Assembly (NCBI GenBank): GCA_024195265.1
Contig: JAJLRJ010000008.1
Location: forward strand, 20,978,958-21,042,957
Direction of reading: 5' to 3'
Source of the DNA: Dendrophyllia cribrosa
Taxonomy: Eukaryota > Cnidaria > Anthozoa > Scleractinia > Dendrophylliidae
DNA: 64,000 bases
Positions 1 through 10,129 of the stretch are shown piece after piece (within the stretch, counting starts at the first letter, position 1; the number at the start of each line of letters is the position of its first letter). The translations under genes and the position numbers were made by a program. The notes beneath the pieces are model-generated. The model was not told the DNA's origin and ran no database searches. It saw only the letters and a list, made by a program, of their open reading frames with translations.

Positions 1-769
1 TGTGAGATTTTTAGCTAACACACAAACTCGGGGGAAGAACTGAATTTCAGTGCGATGCTTAGCTGATCTGAGTGCACTTCAGCAAGAATATTCTGGATAT
101 GTGGTAAACGGCTTTCTGGATGTTTCCCTGTAAACGCAGCAACGAAACGAGAAAACGAAAAACGGACTTTGGGAAAAGTCTAAAGCCGATTAGGACGAGG
201 GATTCTAGAGGTTCGAATGACACTTGGACATTACCAAGACATTCTTTATGTCCTGACCTGTGTCGATTTAGCCTGCGCGCAGACGTATCCGATTTCCTTG
301 CTCCCTGCGGAAAACGAACAAGGAAATACAAGTGGGTAAAGGCATTAATTTCGAAAGAAAGTGGGGAATGAAACACTTTGGTATCAACTGGTTGATAAAG
401 TATTAAACTTTGCCATCGTAGAGAAATTCAGTAGCTGCATTTCGAGCTTTGCCTGTTGGCATGACTAACCTCAGCTCAGAGCTCTGACGAAGTAGGCACA
501 GCGTTTGAACGTCAGCTTTTTAAGGTGACAAATTTACTTATGAATTCAGTTGAACCAAATTTTATTGAGGGAAAATAAACATATCAATTAGTCTTTTCTA
601 CAGAAGGTAAATTATGTTTCCCTTCAGGAGTATATGTATTATAATAATTTCAATGAGCAAAGGCGTTCTTTTGGAAAAATCGCCGCAAAATTTATACAAA
701 CAATGCATGGCCGGATAAAGAACTTTTGTTTACTGAACTAATTATGACCGTTCTCAGTACGCGACTTTC
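1..769. other. Stretch without a recognised gene
   Basis: Two overlapping open frames of about 100 and 83 codons lie on opposite strands at 59-376. They look like mutual shadows: neither has a recognisable motif nor is flanked by convincing splice sites. I see no RNA gene or clear repeat here. Confidence 0.4.
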
Positions 770-1646
770 AATGTCTTCAGAAATAAAGCCTGGGCACAGA
801 TGTTTCTTATTTCTTTCCTTCGCCGAAAGGGTTCGCGCTGGCTACAAAAATTGTGATCGTTTTTGGCGTGACTAAGCTTGTTTATATCTATTAAATGACA
901 TGCAAGGATTTCTGTTAAAATATTCCCAGTAAACGTACTCATTCTTTTCTCTCTCAAGTGTACCACTACAACAAAGGAGAGTTCTTTTTGACGAAAAATA
1001 AAACATCAGCTGATAAAAATAGCATGTATAGCCCGGGGGGAGGGGGTACTCCCCTATATAAGCTATATAGGTATGTGCGGCCCCTTTTGGTCTGAAAACG
1101 GGTATAGATTTTGACCATTATGGTCTGAAATCGGGTATGGTTTTCAAGGGAATCACGAGAGCGGATAAACGTATTTGTCTTTTCAGCTCCAAATGATAAG
1201 AGAGAAAGATAAATATAAACCGAAATATGTCATTCGGGCTGAATTTTAACAAATCTTTTGTTGGCGTTCTATTAACCTAAGCGGTCTGAAAACGGGTATG
1301 GAGTTTAGAGGCCAGGTCTGAAAACGGATGTGGAAAATGACATGTTTTGGTCTGAAATAGGGTCAGGATTTGAAGAACCGGGCGGCACACCCCCACCAAA
1401 AATTCCGAGGGATCCCCCCCCCCCCCGGATGTATAGCAGACTTCAGAAATTACTGTATGATCGTTTTCGCGTCACCCGGCTACGCACAGCGTGACTTCAA
1501 AAGCTTGTTTATAATCACATGCAAAAGGATCCCAGTAAAACTACTCATTCATTTGCTCCTCGAGACGATTGTACTATTACAATGACAGACGACTTCTTAT
1601 TGACGAAAAAAAATCACCAGCTTATAAAAATAGCATGTATAGCAAA
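770..1646. repeat. Diverged tandem duplication downstream of the BTB gene
   Basis: Two diverged copies of about 200 bp lie in direct orientation, roughly 770-1032 and 1438-1646. Both contain a TGATCGTTTT block, a CCCAGTAAA..ACTCATTC block and the shared ending AAAATAGCATGTATAGC. The copies are separated by an inserted element at 1033-1428. Copy 2 lies directly beyond the stop codon of the BTB gene, so it may belong to its 3' untranslated region. Confidence 0.6.
1033..1428. mobile_element. 396-bp non-autonomous DNA element with G-run termini and 9-bp target duplication
   Basis: The element begins CCGGGGGGAGGGGG and ends in a long C run followed by GG, so its ends are inverted. It is flanked by a perfect 9-bp direct repeat ATGTATAGC at 1024-1032 and 1429-1437. 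A phrase close to GTCTGAAAACGGGTATGG recurs four or more times inside. There is no transposase frame. A 9-bp duplication is typical of Mutator-like elements, but the assignment is inference. A related G-run start followed by a TACTCCC block and TATAGGTATGTG occurs near 39355-39440. Confidence 0.65.
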
Positions 1647-1700
1647 TAAATTAATTCCCTGGAAATCAGTCCTATATCGATCAGAATTCAATGTAATTTT

Positions 1701-3047
1701 CTACCACAAAGGTGCTAATGGATGGAAGATCAACTCGGGAAACTGTCTGTGTGTAGAATCGGGAAAATAAAAATTTACTCCCGCACAATTCACTTCATCT
1801 TTCTTCCCGATTCGCTGTGGTAAATCGAGCTCGGCGGGAGAGAAAATGGTGATAAAATGTTTCGCACCTTTCTTGATGAGAACAGGTTCGTTGAAATAAA
1901 CATCGAATCCCGGTAAACCCTCAGTGCCTCCGTATTCCACGGTGTAGCTACCTTGTACACAGCTAATACACGTGCGATTGCCGTCCAGTAGCTTTGTAAT
2001 CACTGCATAAGTGTCGTTCAACTTGCGTCCACTCGAAATTATCCTGACTCCGCATATACAGACTGGTTGATCTGCGATGAAGCTAACACTGTGTGCGCTC
2101 TCGTACGGGGCGAAAAGCCGGGGTGGTTCACTCATAAGCAAGCGACGACAGCGAAGCGGCTTTATCCCTTGGCGTGGCCGAGTGCAACGGTTAGGATCAC
2201 CCTTGATCGGCCGTAGTGGAAAGTCGTGATTTGATTTCCTGAGAGCGCATCTTGGTTTCGTGAGTCCTTGCGTAACGTCCGAGCTATTGAGCTCAAGAAT
2301 TCCAGATTCCAGAACGCGAATGAGTAAATTATTGTCTTCTATGGACGAGACACGAATATGTGAAATTGCACCACCGAGCACCTGTTTAATGTTTTGACAT
2401 TTGGGTTCCAAAGAAAGAAATCTGCACTTCGCTTCTGCCCAGGACAACACGGCTCGGCATAATTCGTCTTCATCAATGTCTAAAGTCTCACGCTTTACCA
2501 GAGCGTCTAAGATCCTTTCAGAAGTCGCCAGAAAGCTTTTGGAGCGAAGACATTGCCTGGTTTGCAGATCCACGATGCTCCAGCATCGCTCTTGTAATTC
2601 CTCCGTGTCACGGAAACACTCGCACTGTGTCAAAACGTCGAACGCGTTTTCAGCGTTGATTTCGTTCTTCAAGAACTCTGTGCATTCATCCAGCAAGCCA
2701 GGTACCATGTACTTTTCAGCTAAGTACATCACGCGAAGAACACTGCCGGCCGTTAAATTGGTTTCGTCGGAATACAAGAACCGTAACAGTTCAAGTAAAC
2801 TGTTGGAGTCGGCATCCACGAGCTCCACGGAATTGCTTCTCTCCGCTAGGTCCCCGTAAAACATTTTGTAGAAAACAGGGCTCCCGATGGACAACACGTA
2901 CTTGTGAGCAGGAATTTCTACTTTGTTCTCGGTTTCGCTGTCCTTTACGATGAAATTTACATCGCTCATCAGAGCGTTGTTGAACATTCGTTTGTTCCTC
3001 TGTGTCAAGTTCGACGGTTGAGCGTTCGAATCTGGCAAATCATGCAT
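1701..3047 (-). CDS. BTB-BACK-PHR domain protein (BTBD1/2/3/6-like)
   Basis: A single uninterrupted frame of 448 codons from ATG at 3047 to the stop at 1701. Order of domains: a short N-terminal tail; a BTB/POZ fold at about residues 18-130, with MSDVNFIVKD and the characteristic IPAHKYVLSIGSPVFYKMFY segment; a BACK region at about 135-250 that includes CRAVLSWAEAKC; and a C-terminal PHR-type beta domain at about 295-445 with SVSFIADQPVCICGVRI. Family knowledge: such proteins dimerise through BTB and act as substrate adaptors for cullin-3 ubiquitin ligases; the PHR domain contacts targets. Length fits the family, whose members usually run about 450-550 residues. Lack of introns suggests either a naturally single-exon gene or an old retrocopy, but the frame is intact. 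No partner gene is adjacent. Family is confident; the exact orthologue is not. Confidence 0.93.
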   Translation of the reverse strand: MHDLPDSNAQPSNLTQRNKRMFNNALMSDVNFIVKDSETENKVEIPAHKYVLSIGSPVFYKMFYGDLAERSNSVELVDADSNSLLELLRFLYSDETNLTAGSVLRVMYLAEKYMVPGLLDECTEFLKNEINAENAFDVLTQCECFRDTEELQERCWSIVDLQTRQCLRSKSFLATSERILDALVKRETLDIDEDELCRAVLSWAEAKCRFLSLEPKCQNIKQVLGGAISHIRVSSIEDNNLLIRVLESGILELNSSDVTQGLTKPRCALRKSNHDFPLRPIKGDPNRCTRPRQGIKPLRCRRLLMSEPPRLFAPYESAHSVSFIADQPVCICGVRIISSGRKLNDTYAVITKLLDGNRTCISCVQGSYTVEYGGTEGLPGFDVYFNEPVLIKKGAKHFITIFSPAELDLPQRIGKKDEVNCAGVNFYFPDSTHRQFPELIFHPLAPLW

Positions 3048-3207
3048 GTTTCACTATCTTTGATCAGAATAAAAATGTTCACTCAGTTCCTTTGATAAAA
3101 CGAAATGTTTTCACAAGAAGATCAAGCTGGTGGCTGACTGGCTGATCGCCAAGTCGTTGAATTCGAAATGCAACTTCCTTCCTCCAGAGCGTAAACGTAA
3201 CGACCTT

Positions 3208-3215
3208 TATTTATA
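3208..3215 (-). promoter_or_regulatory. Possible TATA box of the BTB gene
   Basis: Read on the minus strand this is TATAAATA, about 160 nt upstream of the BTB start codon. Such AT-rich octamers are common by chance in this DNA, so it is only a candidate. Confidence 0.3.
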
Positions 3216-4486
3216 CTACACTTTATTCTAGACCGATCGTGATCAGTGAACGTTGATGTAATCCTTAAACGTCACGCAAACTCACTTCAGCATATAAATA
3301 CTCAAACGCCAGGTATTTTGTCTATTCTGACAGCTGTTTAGACAATCTCCTACCTTAAAAACGTGGCTAAAGCGGGCCGCATGGTACAATTCAAGTTCAT
3401 AATTCATGATCGGGAAATGAATAATAAATGTCTTATGAGTGGCATTTATAATTGAGTTCGACTGAGTTCAAATATTGGGTGATGGCTTGTCACGCACGTT
3501 TTATACGTGACCAGATCAAAACTCTGCACGCACGAATGCGTGCTCGACGCCCATAATGTATATAAATGCGGCCATAAGGCATCAAGAACGCCCGGAAATT
3601 AACGCGAATGTGATATAAAACGAAAGCAAAAGCAAACCTGGGTTTTTTTTTAGTATCAAGTGAATCACGGAGGAATCGTGTATTTTCTCATCAACGATCA
3701 TTTTATATTGATAAGGGACAGAAAAGATGGCTCGTGCTTATTTTTAGTAACATAAGGGAATTGATACTTGTCAAAGCTGTCGACTTATAATGAATTTTTG
3801 AAAGCTCGTTATATTAGTGGGCGATATTTAAAACGTACTTGTACATTCCATAACAACTCTGACGTCATAATAGTTGGCGGCTTTTTGTGCACGCATTCGG
3901 TTCAAGTTTTTGTATTTTAACACAAATAAAAGCGAAAATTACGCACCTTATACACCTTATTTATAAATGGCGGCCGATTTATTATTCTTTTGTACTTATG
4001 TTGATTATCCTCACTGACCTCATTTTAAAGTAAAAACTCTTGAATTTTGCACACGCTAACGAGGCTAGTGAGGCTAATTTTACATACATATAAAAGAATG
4101 ATAAATCTGTCGCCATGGATGAATAAGATGTATAAATTCGCAAAGTGAAAAAAGCATCGCAAATTCTGGTTCTGGTTCTGGTCCCAATACATTGCACGTT
4201 AGTTTGGATTCGTCTTATTTTGAACTTTTTGGGGGAATCTTGGGAGTGAAACTTTTTAAAATTTTCAGACACGAACGTTACGTGACTTTCACGCCTTCAG
4301 GAAACCATCGGATATCAGGATATCAACAAACAACTCTTTTTTTTTTTGCCTTGCACGCAAATACAGATTATTATTTATACTGAAAACATCAGTTAATGTC
4401 AGCAGTAACATCCTTTCTTGGCACACACAATCGGCACGTTCATTCGGCCCGCCATTCGTAAAATGGAATGGTTACGGAATTTCAGA
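3216..4486. other. Upstream flank of the BTB gene, no gene seen
   Basis: AT-rich DNA with only short open frames in conflicting directions. No domain, RNA gene or tandem array is visible. It probably contains the BTB promoter region. Confidence 0.4.
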
Positions 4487-4651
4487 ATAGAGCGTTTTCA
4501 CTCACGTGACCTTCAGTCCCGTGGGACTCAAATGACAAAGGCCATGGCAGGCGGCAGCCATGTTGGTGTTCCTAACAAAAGAAGTTAATTAAAATTCTTT
4601 TGTACGGGAACACCAATATGGCGGCTATGACGTCAAGTGAAAACGCTCTAT
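4487..4651. mobile_element. MITE, family with CACTCACGTGAC ends (copy 1)
   Basis: About 165 bp with inverted ends: ATAGAGCGTTTTCACTCACG on the left against a right end that reads ATAGAGCGTTTTCACTTGACG on the other strand. Internal landmarks are CTTCAGTCCCGTGGGACTCA, GGCCATGGC, and an inner inverted pair around AACAAAAGAAGTTAATTA. Two head-to-tail relatives lie at 37418-37734 and a relative is nested at 32026-32294. It has no coding capacity. Confidence 0.75.
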
Positions 4652-6539
4652 AGTCTGGTGAATTTCGGAATAGTTCGAGATTCGTTCAGAAAGAAAGATA
4701 TCCTTATCTCCTCAGTATGCGTCATTGAGCGATTTATTTCATGATTGTCTATCAAACAATCGCCTTATCCTTTAAGTTCAACTTTTAAACCTTTGTAACT
4801 TTGTAACCTTTAAATTTGTTGTATGCACTGGAACAAATATTGCACCGAAATTTTATAATAATAACTTTCCTCGGGAGGGAGGGGGCGGGGTGCCCTTCAG
4901 CGGGGGTTGGAAGCATGATGCAACTCAAAAAGTTACGCGCGAAATGTGAAGAGAGCAAACAAAATATTTTACAAACTAGAAGTAATCACAGATTAAAGTG
5001 CGTCTCCTTAGGCACCTCGTTGTGACATGGCATTCGCGTTTCAGGCATGTTTCTGGTTCTTTTTTAATTTAGGGCCGGCTTGTAGTTGTGGAACAATGTA
5101 CGTTGTCGAACGAGCTGTCAGAGCACGAGGCAGCAAAAAAGTGCGCACGCAGGTCAAAACACGCGCTAAGCATGCGGGATACTATTGTGACGTTTCAAGA
5201 TGGCGCAGATTTGGTACCGACACTTTTCTCGATTCGTTCCGCCTAGCCGACAAGATTAGGAAGCGTCTCCTTCGTCGACGCAATTACGAATTACGAGGTC
5301 TTATTACTCTAAGGTCTTTCGTATTTTCGACGTATAACTCTCGTATCATGTTTTCCCGTACTTACAAAAACCTGTGACGTTTGATTTTTCTTTGATATCT
5401 TTAATTTAAATTCTTGTTTTGAACTTTTCAATCCTGAAGGGACCTTAATTTAAAGAAATAACAAGCAAAAATGCTGCTGGTGTAGGTAGGATCTGGAGAC
5501 CCAACCAGGTCGAAACAGCTGTCCACGGTTGCATTTTGGCTTTCAGTTTGGGCTCTATCATGTCGTTGTCGCGTTAAATGTTTATGGGTTTCTGGTTCTA
5601 CGATGTCAGCCTTGCTTTATACTTTGATTTTACCTTGATTTAAGCCACCCGCAAAATGGCGGTCATCCCCCGAAATACCCTAAAATTTTGGGCGTAGTTC
5701 TTGCTTAACATTGAGTTATTTGAAGACAAATACCAATAACGTACTGATTTATCTATGTCCTCATAATTTAAAACAACAATGAACTCCAGTTAACTCCAGG
5801 TTTTTCAAGCTGAATAAAACCGTCTAAGTGTGGCCACTTTTCAATGCCGGCTTTAAATTGACAGCGAGTTGATTTAGGGAATTCGCACACGTTAGCAGAG
5901 TTTAATATGAAAATTATTTGAGCAATAAAACGAATTTAGCAGGAATTTAGACCGAAGCAAGGTCAAGTAAATGAGTATAAAAAGGGTTTCATTTTATTTC
6001 CAAAAGCCGTCTTGAACAAAGGATCGCGAAAAAAATCTTGGTTAATGCTTCAGTATTGAAACTCAAAACAGTACAAATACCCAGCAAAAAATATGCACGC
6101 GCTCGTGCAAACTAGCTGTACGCGTCAGCGGTTAGAGTTTTTCCTGGCGTCGACATCAGAACTACCGTGTGAAGGTTAAAACCGTGAATAAAACAAATGG
6201 CTATTCAAAGAAGAACTTTTTTCCCAAGGGTTTCGTTTTTTTTAGAGAATTTTCAGGCTACTTTCATTCAGCTTCGCCAAGGTGAACAGCGACACACGGC
6301 AACATTTTTCGCACCTTATTTCGTTCAATCGTGTGCCCAAGTATATTTTTTCTTTTCTTCATTTACGTTTTCTTCCTTTTTTATTCATAGTGGTTCGTGG
6401 TTTGGTTTTCAATTTTCAATTTTCATATTTTCGTATCGGACATCCCCCCGACCCCCTCCCCCCGACTCGTCTTGGATCTGACGGGGGTTACCGCCAATCG
6501 ATCCCGCCATTTCACTCCACGAAAGGCCCATGCAATACA
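4652..6539. other. Gene-poor stretch with a short dispersed repeat
   Basis: Positions about 4890-4990 match about 32665-32760 in the same orientation, sharing GGGGGTTGGAAGC, ATGATGCAAC and CGCGCGAAATGTGAAGAG. A 116-codon plus-strand frame at 5027-5377 has no motif I recognise. Plus-strand frames at 6197-6566 overlap each other and are rich in Phe and Pro from T- and C-runs. I do not call a gene. Confidence 0.4.
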
Positions 6540-6544
6540 ATGAG

Positions 6545-6589
6545 CCAATCAGAGAACATAATTTAGACCACGTGATTCAAAACCACGTG
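6545..6589 (+). promoter_or_regulatory. CCAAT box and two CACGTG E-boxes upstream of a candidate gene
   Basis: CCAAT is at 6545-6549 and CACGTG at 6569-6574 and 6584-6589, 70-120 nt before the first candidate exon at 6662. Such clustering is promoter-like, but no transcription start is known, and CACGTG also occurs in the local MITE family. Confidence 0.3.
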
Positions 6590-6661
6590 AAGTGGCGCCC
6601 TTCGTTCAAAAAAGATTTTCATTCAGCTGGATAAGAACGACAAACAAGTTTTTTTTTTCAG

Positions 6662-7999
6662 GAGGGATGATTTGCCTCCATTGCGAGCTTTTTACCGAAA
6701 AAAAGCAGATAATTTCAGCAGAACTCGGATTACATCTGCAAAGGATGTGTCAAAAGTAGGTAAATAAGGTCAGTTTTTCATTTCTTCACGATGTTTCACT
6801 TTGCTCGCAAATCGCGGGTTTGCACACGGTTGTGACAAGCGTGCAAGAAAATAGAGATTTTTCGTTTGCGAGCTTCTTTGTTTAACAAATTTGCAACAAT
6901 AAATTATATCGCTTAAAATTAAAGTGAATTATTTTTGTTTTACAGGCCGTGAAAATTCCAGTGGAAACAAAAAACAACAATTTGACATGATGTTGCGAAC
7001 ACACGTGGCCAATAACACTGAGCTGTTCCTTCAAGATTCTGGTGTGACATCGGTAAGTTTTGTTTAACTGCTTCCAAATTTTCAATGAAATTTAAAAAGC
7101 GGGTGTTACATGTAATTATTTCAACCTTTAAATTTTAATTTCAAAGTTTTGAGATTAGTCCCGAACTATTTCAACGAACGCGCAGGATGGTTTTTGTATA
7201 AAAGTCCGTGCAGATTATGAAGAGTACACAAAGCACAAAAGCGTATATTCAAGGACAATGCTTGTTTTGCAATAACTAATGACCGAAACGACGAATTATA
7301 ATTAGTAAATGACAATTAATTCAAATTTTCTATATAAAAATTTTAATCGAGGAGAAAAAATTACAAGAAGGGAATTTTCGTCAAAATTTCAAAAACGCGC
7401 CAGTAGTTTCATGAGTAAAATTGCGCTGAATCTGAATGTTGCGTTAAAGTTGCGTTTTGATAAACAGCGTTAATAGATCTTTTTTAAGTAAAAGCCACCA
7501 TTTTGAACATGGTACAAACAGGTCACGAAATAGTGTTTGTATGGAAAAAACTCGAGTTGGCAGCTTTGTTTCTTTTCAGAAAGGGAAGCTACAGTACTGA
7601 AAACTGGTGAGGGTTTTCCTCAGATGCTACATTTTGACATTCTAAGATTTTTTGGGAAATAAACTGCTTTCAAGCACCTTATCCTTTGACTAGTTAGAAG
7701 TATCAGATTGCAGTGTGGCCTCATTTTTGTTGCATTTACTAAATACTATTTTGTTGTTGTAGTTTTCTTTGATTTCCTGGACAACTTTGCCATCTCTGGT
7801 AGCTCTGCAAGTTCCAAAATGTCTCTGCCACAGAACACCCAATGGTTATCTGAGTTACAGCATTTCAAACTTCCAGATAAAAGGTCACAGCAAGCCCATT
7901 TTCAGACCAGACGATCTACAACTGCCAAGAATGATGCTTTGTACTGGTCAGTCAAAAGGGGCTGGGAATGGGGAGGTTATAAATAACAGCTCTGGATGA
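6662..7999 (+). CDS. Candidate three-exon gene of unknown function (5' end not resolved)
   Basis: Three exon-like blocks show canonical splice signals and agreeing phase. Exon A is 6662-6759, preceded by a ten-T tract and CAG and followed by GTAAAT. Exon B is 6946-7052, between TTTTGTTTTACAG and GTAAGT. Exon C is 7763-7999, after TTTTGTTGTTGTAG, and ends at a TAA stop. Joined, they keep one frame open for about 146 codons: exon A ends one base into a codon, exon B supplies two, and the B/C join is in phase 0. No ATG lies in this frame in exon A, so an upstream exon is needed; the ATG at 6667 is in another frame that ends at a TAG. The peptide is basic and matches nothing I know. Exon C is open in two frames. 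Chance assembly is possible. Confidence 0.3.
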
Positions 8000-8024
8000 A
8001 CCTTACAAAACACACTCTGCACAC

Positions 8025-8280
8025 ACATTCGGCTAGAAGTCCTCGGATTTCTTCTCATTCGGTTTAACTTAATTAATTTAATTGTTAGTTAATGGGCCCC
8101 TGGGCTGGGATGGTTTCTCCCTTTTCCTTTTCCTTGGGTTTTTATTCGGCTTTTTCTTTCGGATTTTATTCGGCGTTTTCGTTCAGTGTTTATTCGGCAT
8201 TTTCTCTCTGATTTTTATTCGGGGTTTTCGTTCAGTGTTTATTCGGCGTTTTCTCTCGGATTTTTATTCGGCTTTTTAAA
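8025..8280. repeat. Short tandem repeat of about 20-bp TTTATTCGGCGTTTTC-like units
   Basis: From about 8140 to 8276 the phrase TTTATTCGG followed by a T-rich spacer with TTTCGTTCAG or TTTCTCTCGG recurs about seven times. A looser TTCGG-bearing lead-in starts near 8025. Confidence 0.6.
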
Positions 8281-9369
8281 CAAGTTTGCGGCTTTTCTTA
8301 ACACACACTTCAGCACTGACGTCGTTCTCCCGCTTAGTTGCGCTTAAATTTTTTATTTATTACGTTTCACTTGACAGTCTATAAGCACTGTATTCAGGCG
8401 AAGCTACATTTAGTAGGGTTCAACCAGATATTAATTGTAATTAAAACTTAAAAACTGGAGCTATAGACCATTCAGCATTTGAAAGGAGCCCAGATTTGGT
8501 TACTCATTTCAGGTTTAGTGGTCTCTCTGGTTACTGGTAGATATAGATAGAGTTGATTAAGGACTAAGCACATTTTGTACTGGGCATAATGGGACAATGC
8601 ACACACCCTAGAGAGTAGAGAGGAAACATAACAACAGCTGTTCCAACCATACGCACTTATCCAATAAATGTCTGCTGTCATACAAAATTGATAGTCTTCT
8701 ATTGTGAGATATTTAAACACTCAGTCACGCACAATTATGAGAAAGCAGCTGTGAGCTAAAAAACTTGTCAAATTGTCTTGTCTGCTAAATTATCAGCAAG
8801 GAGCTGTCAGATAAACCACTTATCCAACTGTTACCTGAAGAGCATTGTCAGTTCTCAAAATGAACATTCTCAGGCTTCTTTCTGCTTGCCCAACGTTTGA
8901 GTCATGAAAGCATCTATTAAGCGATAATGGTTGAAGCAGCTATTAAATAAATAATAACGCCACCTGCACTTCATCTTGACACTGGCTGCGATGAGTATTA
9001 TGGACCATGACAGAATGACAGTAACCATCATAAACGTATGTGGACTTTTATTGTCCTGGTGATTCAATTTCTTGTTCGGCTTTCGATCACAATCGGCACA
9101 ACAGTTTCATTCGGAATCCGGTAATAACTGCAAACGTTTGGTATCGACAATAAATCGATAGCAAGCAGTTAATAACTCAGCAGCCTACTGTCTGGGAAAC
9201 CCTGTGTGTTTCACTTGAATTGTCAAACACTCTTGGTTTAACTGGACACTATCTTTTTCACATAGGAGCGCATGCCCCCCATGATAGACTTATGTAGGTC
9301 CTGTGGCTTAATTAAGAAGTAGTGTACAAACTTTGTAACTAAGGTAAATTCAAAGGTCAATAAAACTCA
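8281..9369. other. Stretch without a recognised gene
   Basis: Only short minus-strand frames at 8472-8720 and 8870-9067, neither with a recognisable motif or splice context. No strong repeat seen. Confidence 0.35.
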
Positions 9370-9830
9370 CAAAACAGCAATGTTGTCAGTGTGTTTTTAT
9401 TCTAAAATATGAGTAACAGTAATATTAAAAAAAAACTAACAAATGGTTTATTTTCAGGAACATCCAACATTCGAATTGCCTCTTTTTTATTGGCGAGGAG
9501 GGGGGTAATAACTTATTGATGACATAAAATAAATTGTAACAAAGGTATACACACTGAAATAAACTTTAAAAAACACACAGTTGTCATTGTGCTATCTTCT
9601 ATAATGGTACTACTTTGTTTTAGAAATTCTTGGTTTTATGGGGTTTTATGTACTAATTGCTTTAAGCAAACACATTAGGAGTTAATTTTAATAAAATGGA
9701 TTGTAAATGAATTAAGTGCATTGAAATAAAAAAAAATACACGGTTGTCATTGTGATTTTATCTATAATAGCACTAACATCTTTGTTTTAGGAACTCTTAG
9801 TTTTAAGCAATGAGGTTGACGCAAGCATTT
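9370..9830. repeat. Three diverged direct repeats of roughly 160-200 bp
   Basis: The phrase GTTGTCATTGTG (GTTGTCAGTGTG in the first copy) recurs near 9380, 9580 and 9743. The last two copies continue in parallel with TCTATAATRG, then TTTGTTTTAG and CTTRGTTTTA, about 163 bp apart. It lies just before the large 57-bp satellite but the unit is unrelated. Confidence 0.55.
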
Positions 9831-10129
9831 GACAAACAAGTTACTGGCAATACTATCTGCAAATATTTAAGAAAGCTGTAGATTTAACCTATTGTAACTA
9901 AGTTGCATTACAAACAATAAAATAATTGGACAGAATGAAACAAAAGACTACCAATACAGAGATGGAAATGAACCTGCAGGAAGTGTACAAGTAAGTATGA
10001 CATACCAAACACAAAAACTGACACTCGTAACGGAAAATCAATATTCTTGGTTCAATCCAAATTACATGTAATAGTGAAAAGTGTCAAAGATGGAAAATCA
10101 ACAATAATATTATTTTGCTGCCTTATTCC

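Noticed and set aside
2401..2859. 152-codon plus-strand frame
   Set aside because: It is the antisense shadow of the BTB-BACK-PHR coding sequence; Ser-rich composition arises from reading that gene backwards.
6667..6759. Zinc-knuckle-like peptide from ATG 6667
   Set aside because: CLHC..H..C spacing looks suggestive, but the frame ends at TAG after 30 codons and does not fit the splice phase of the next block.
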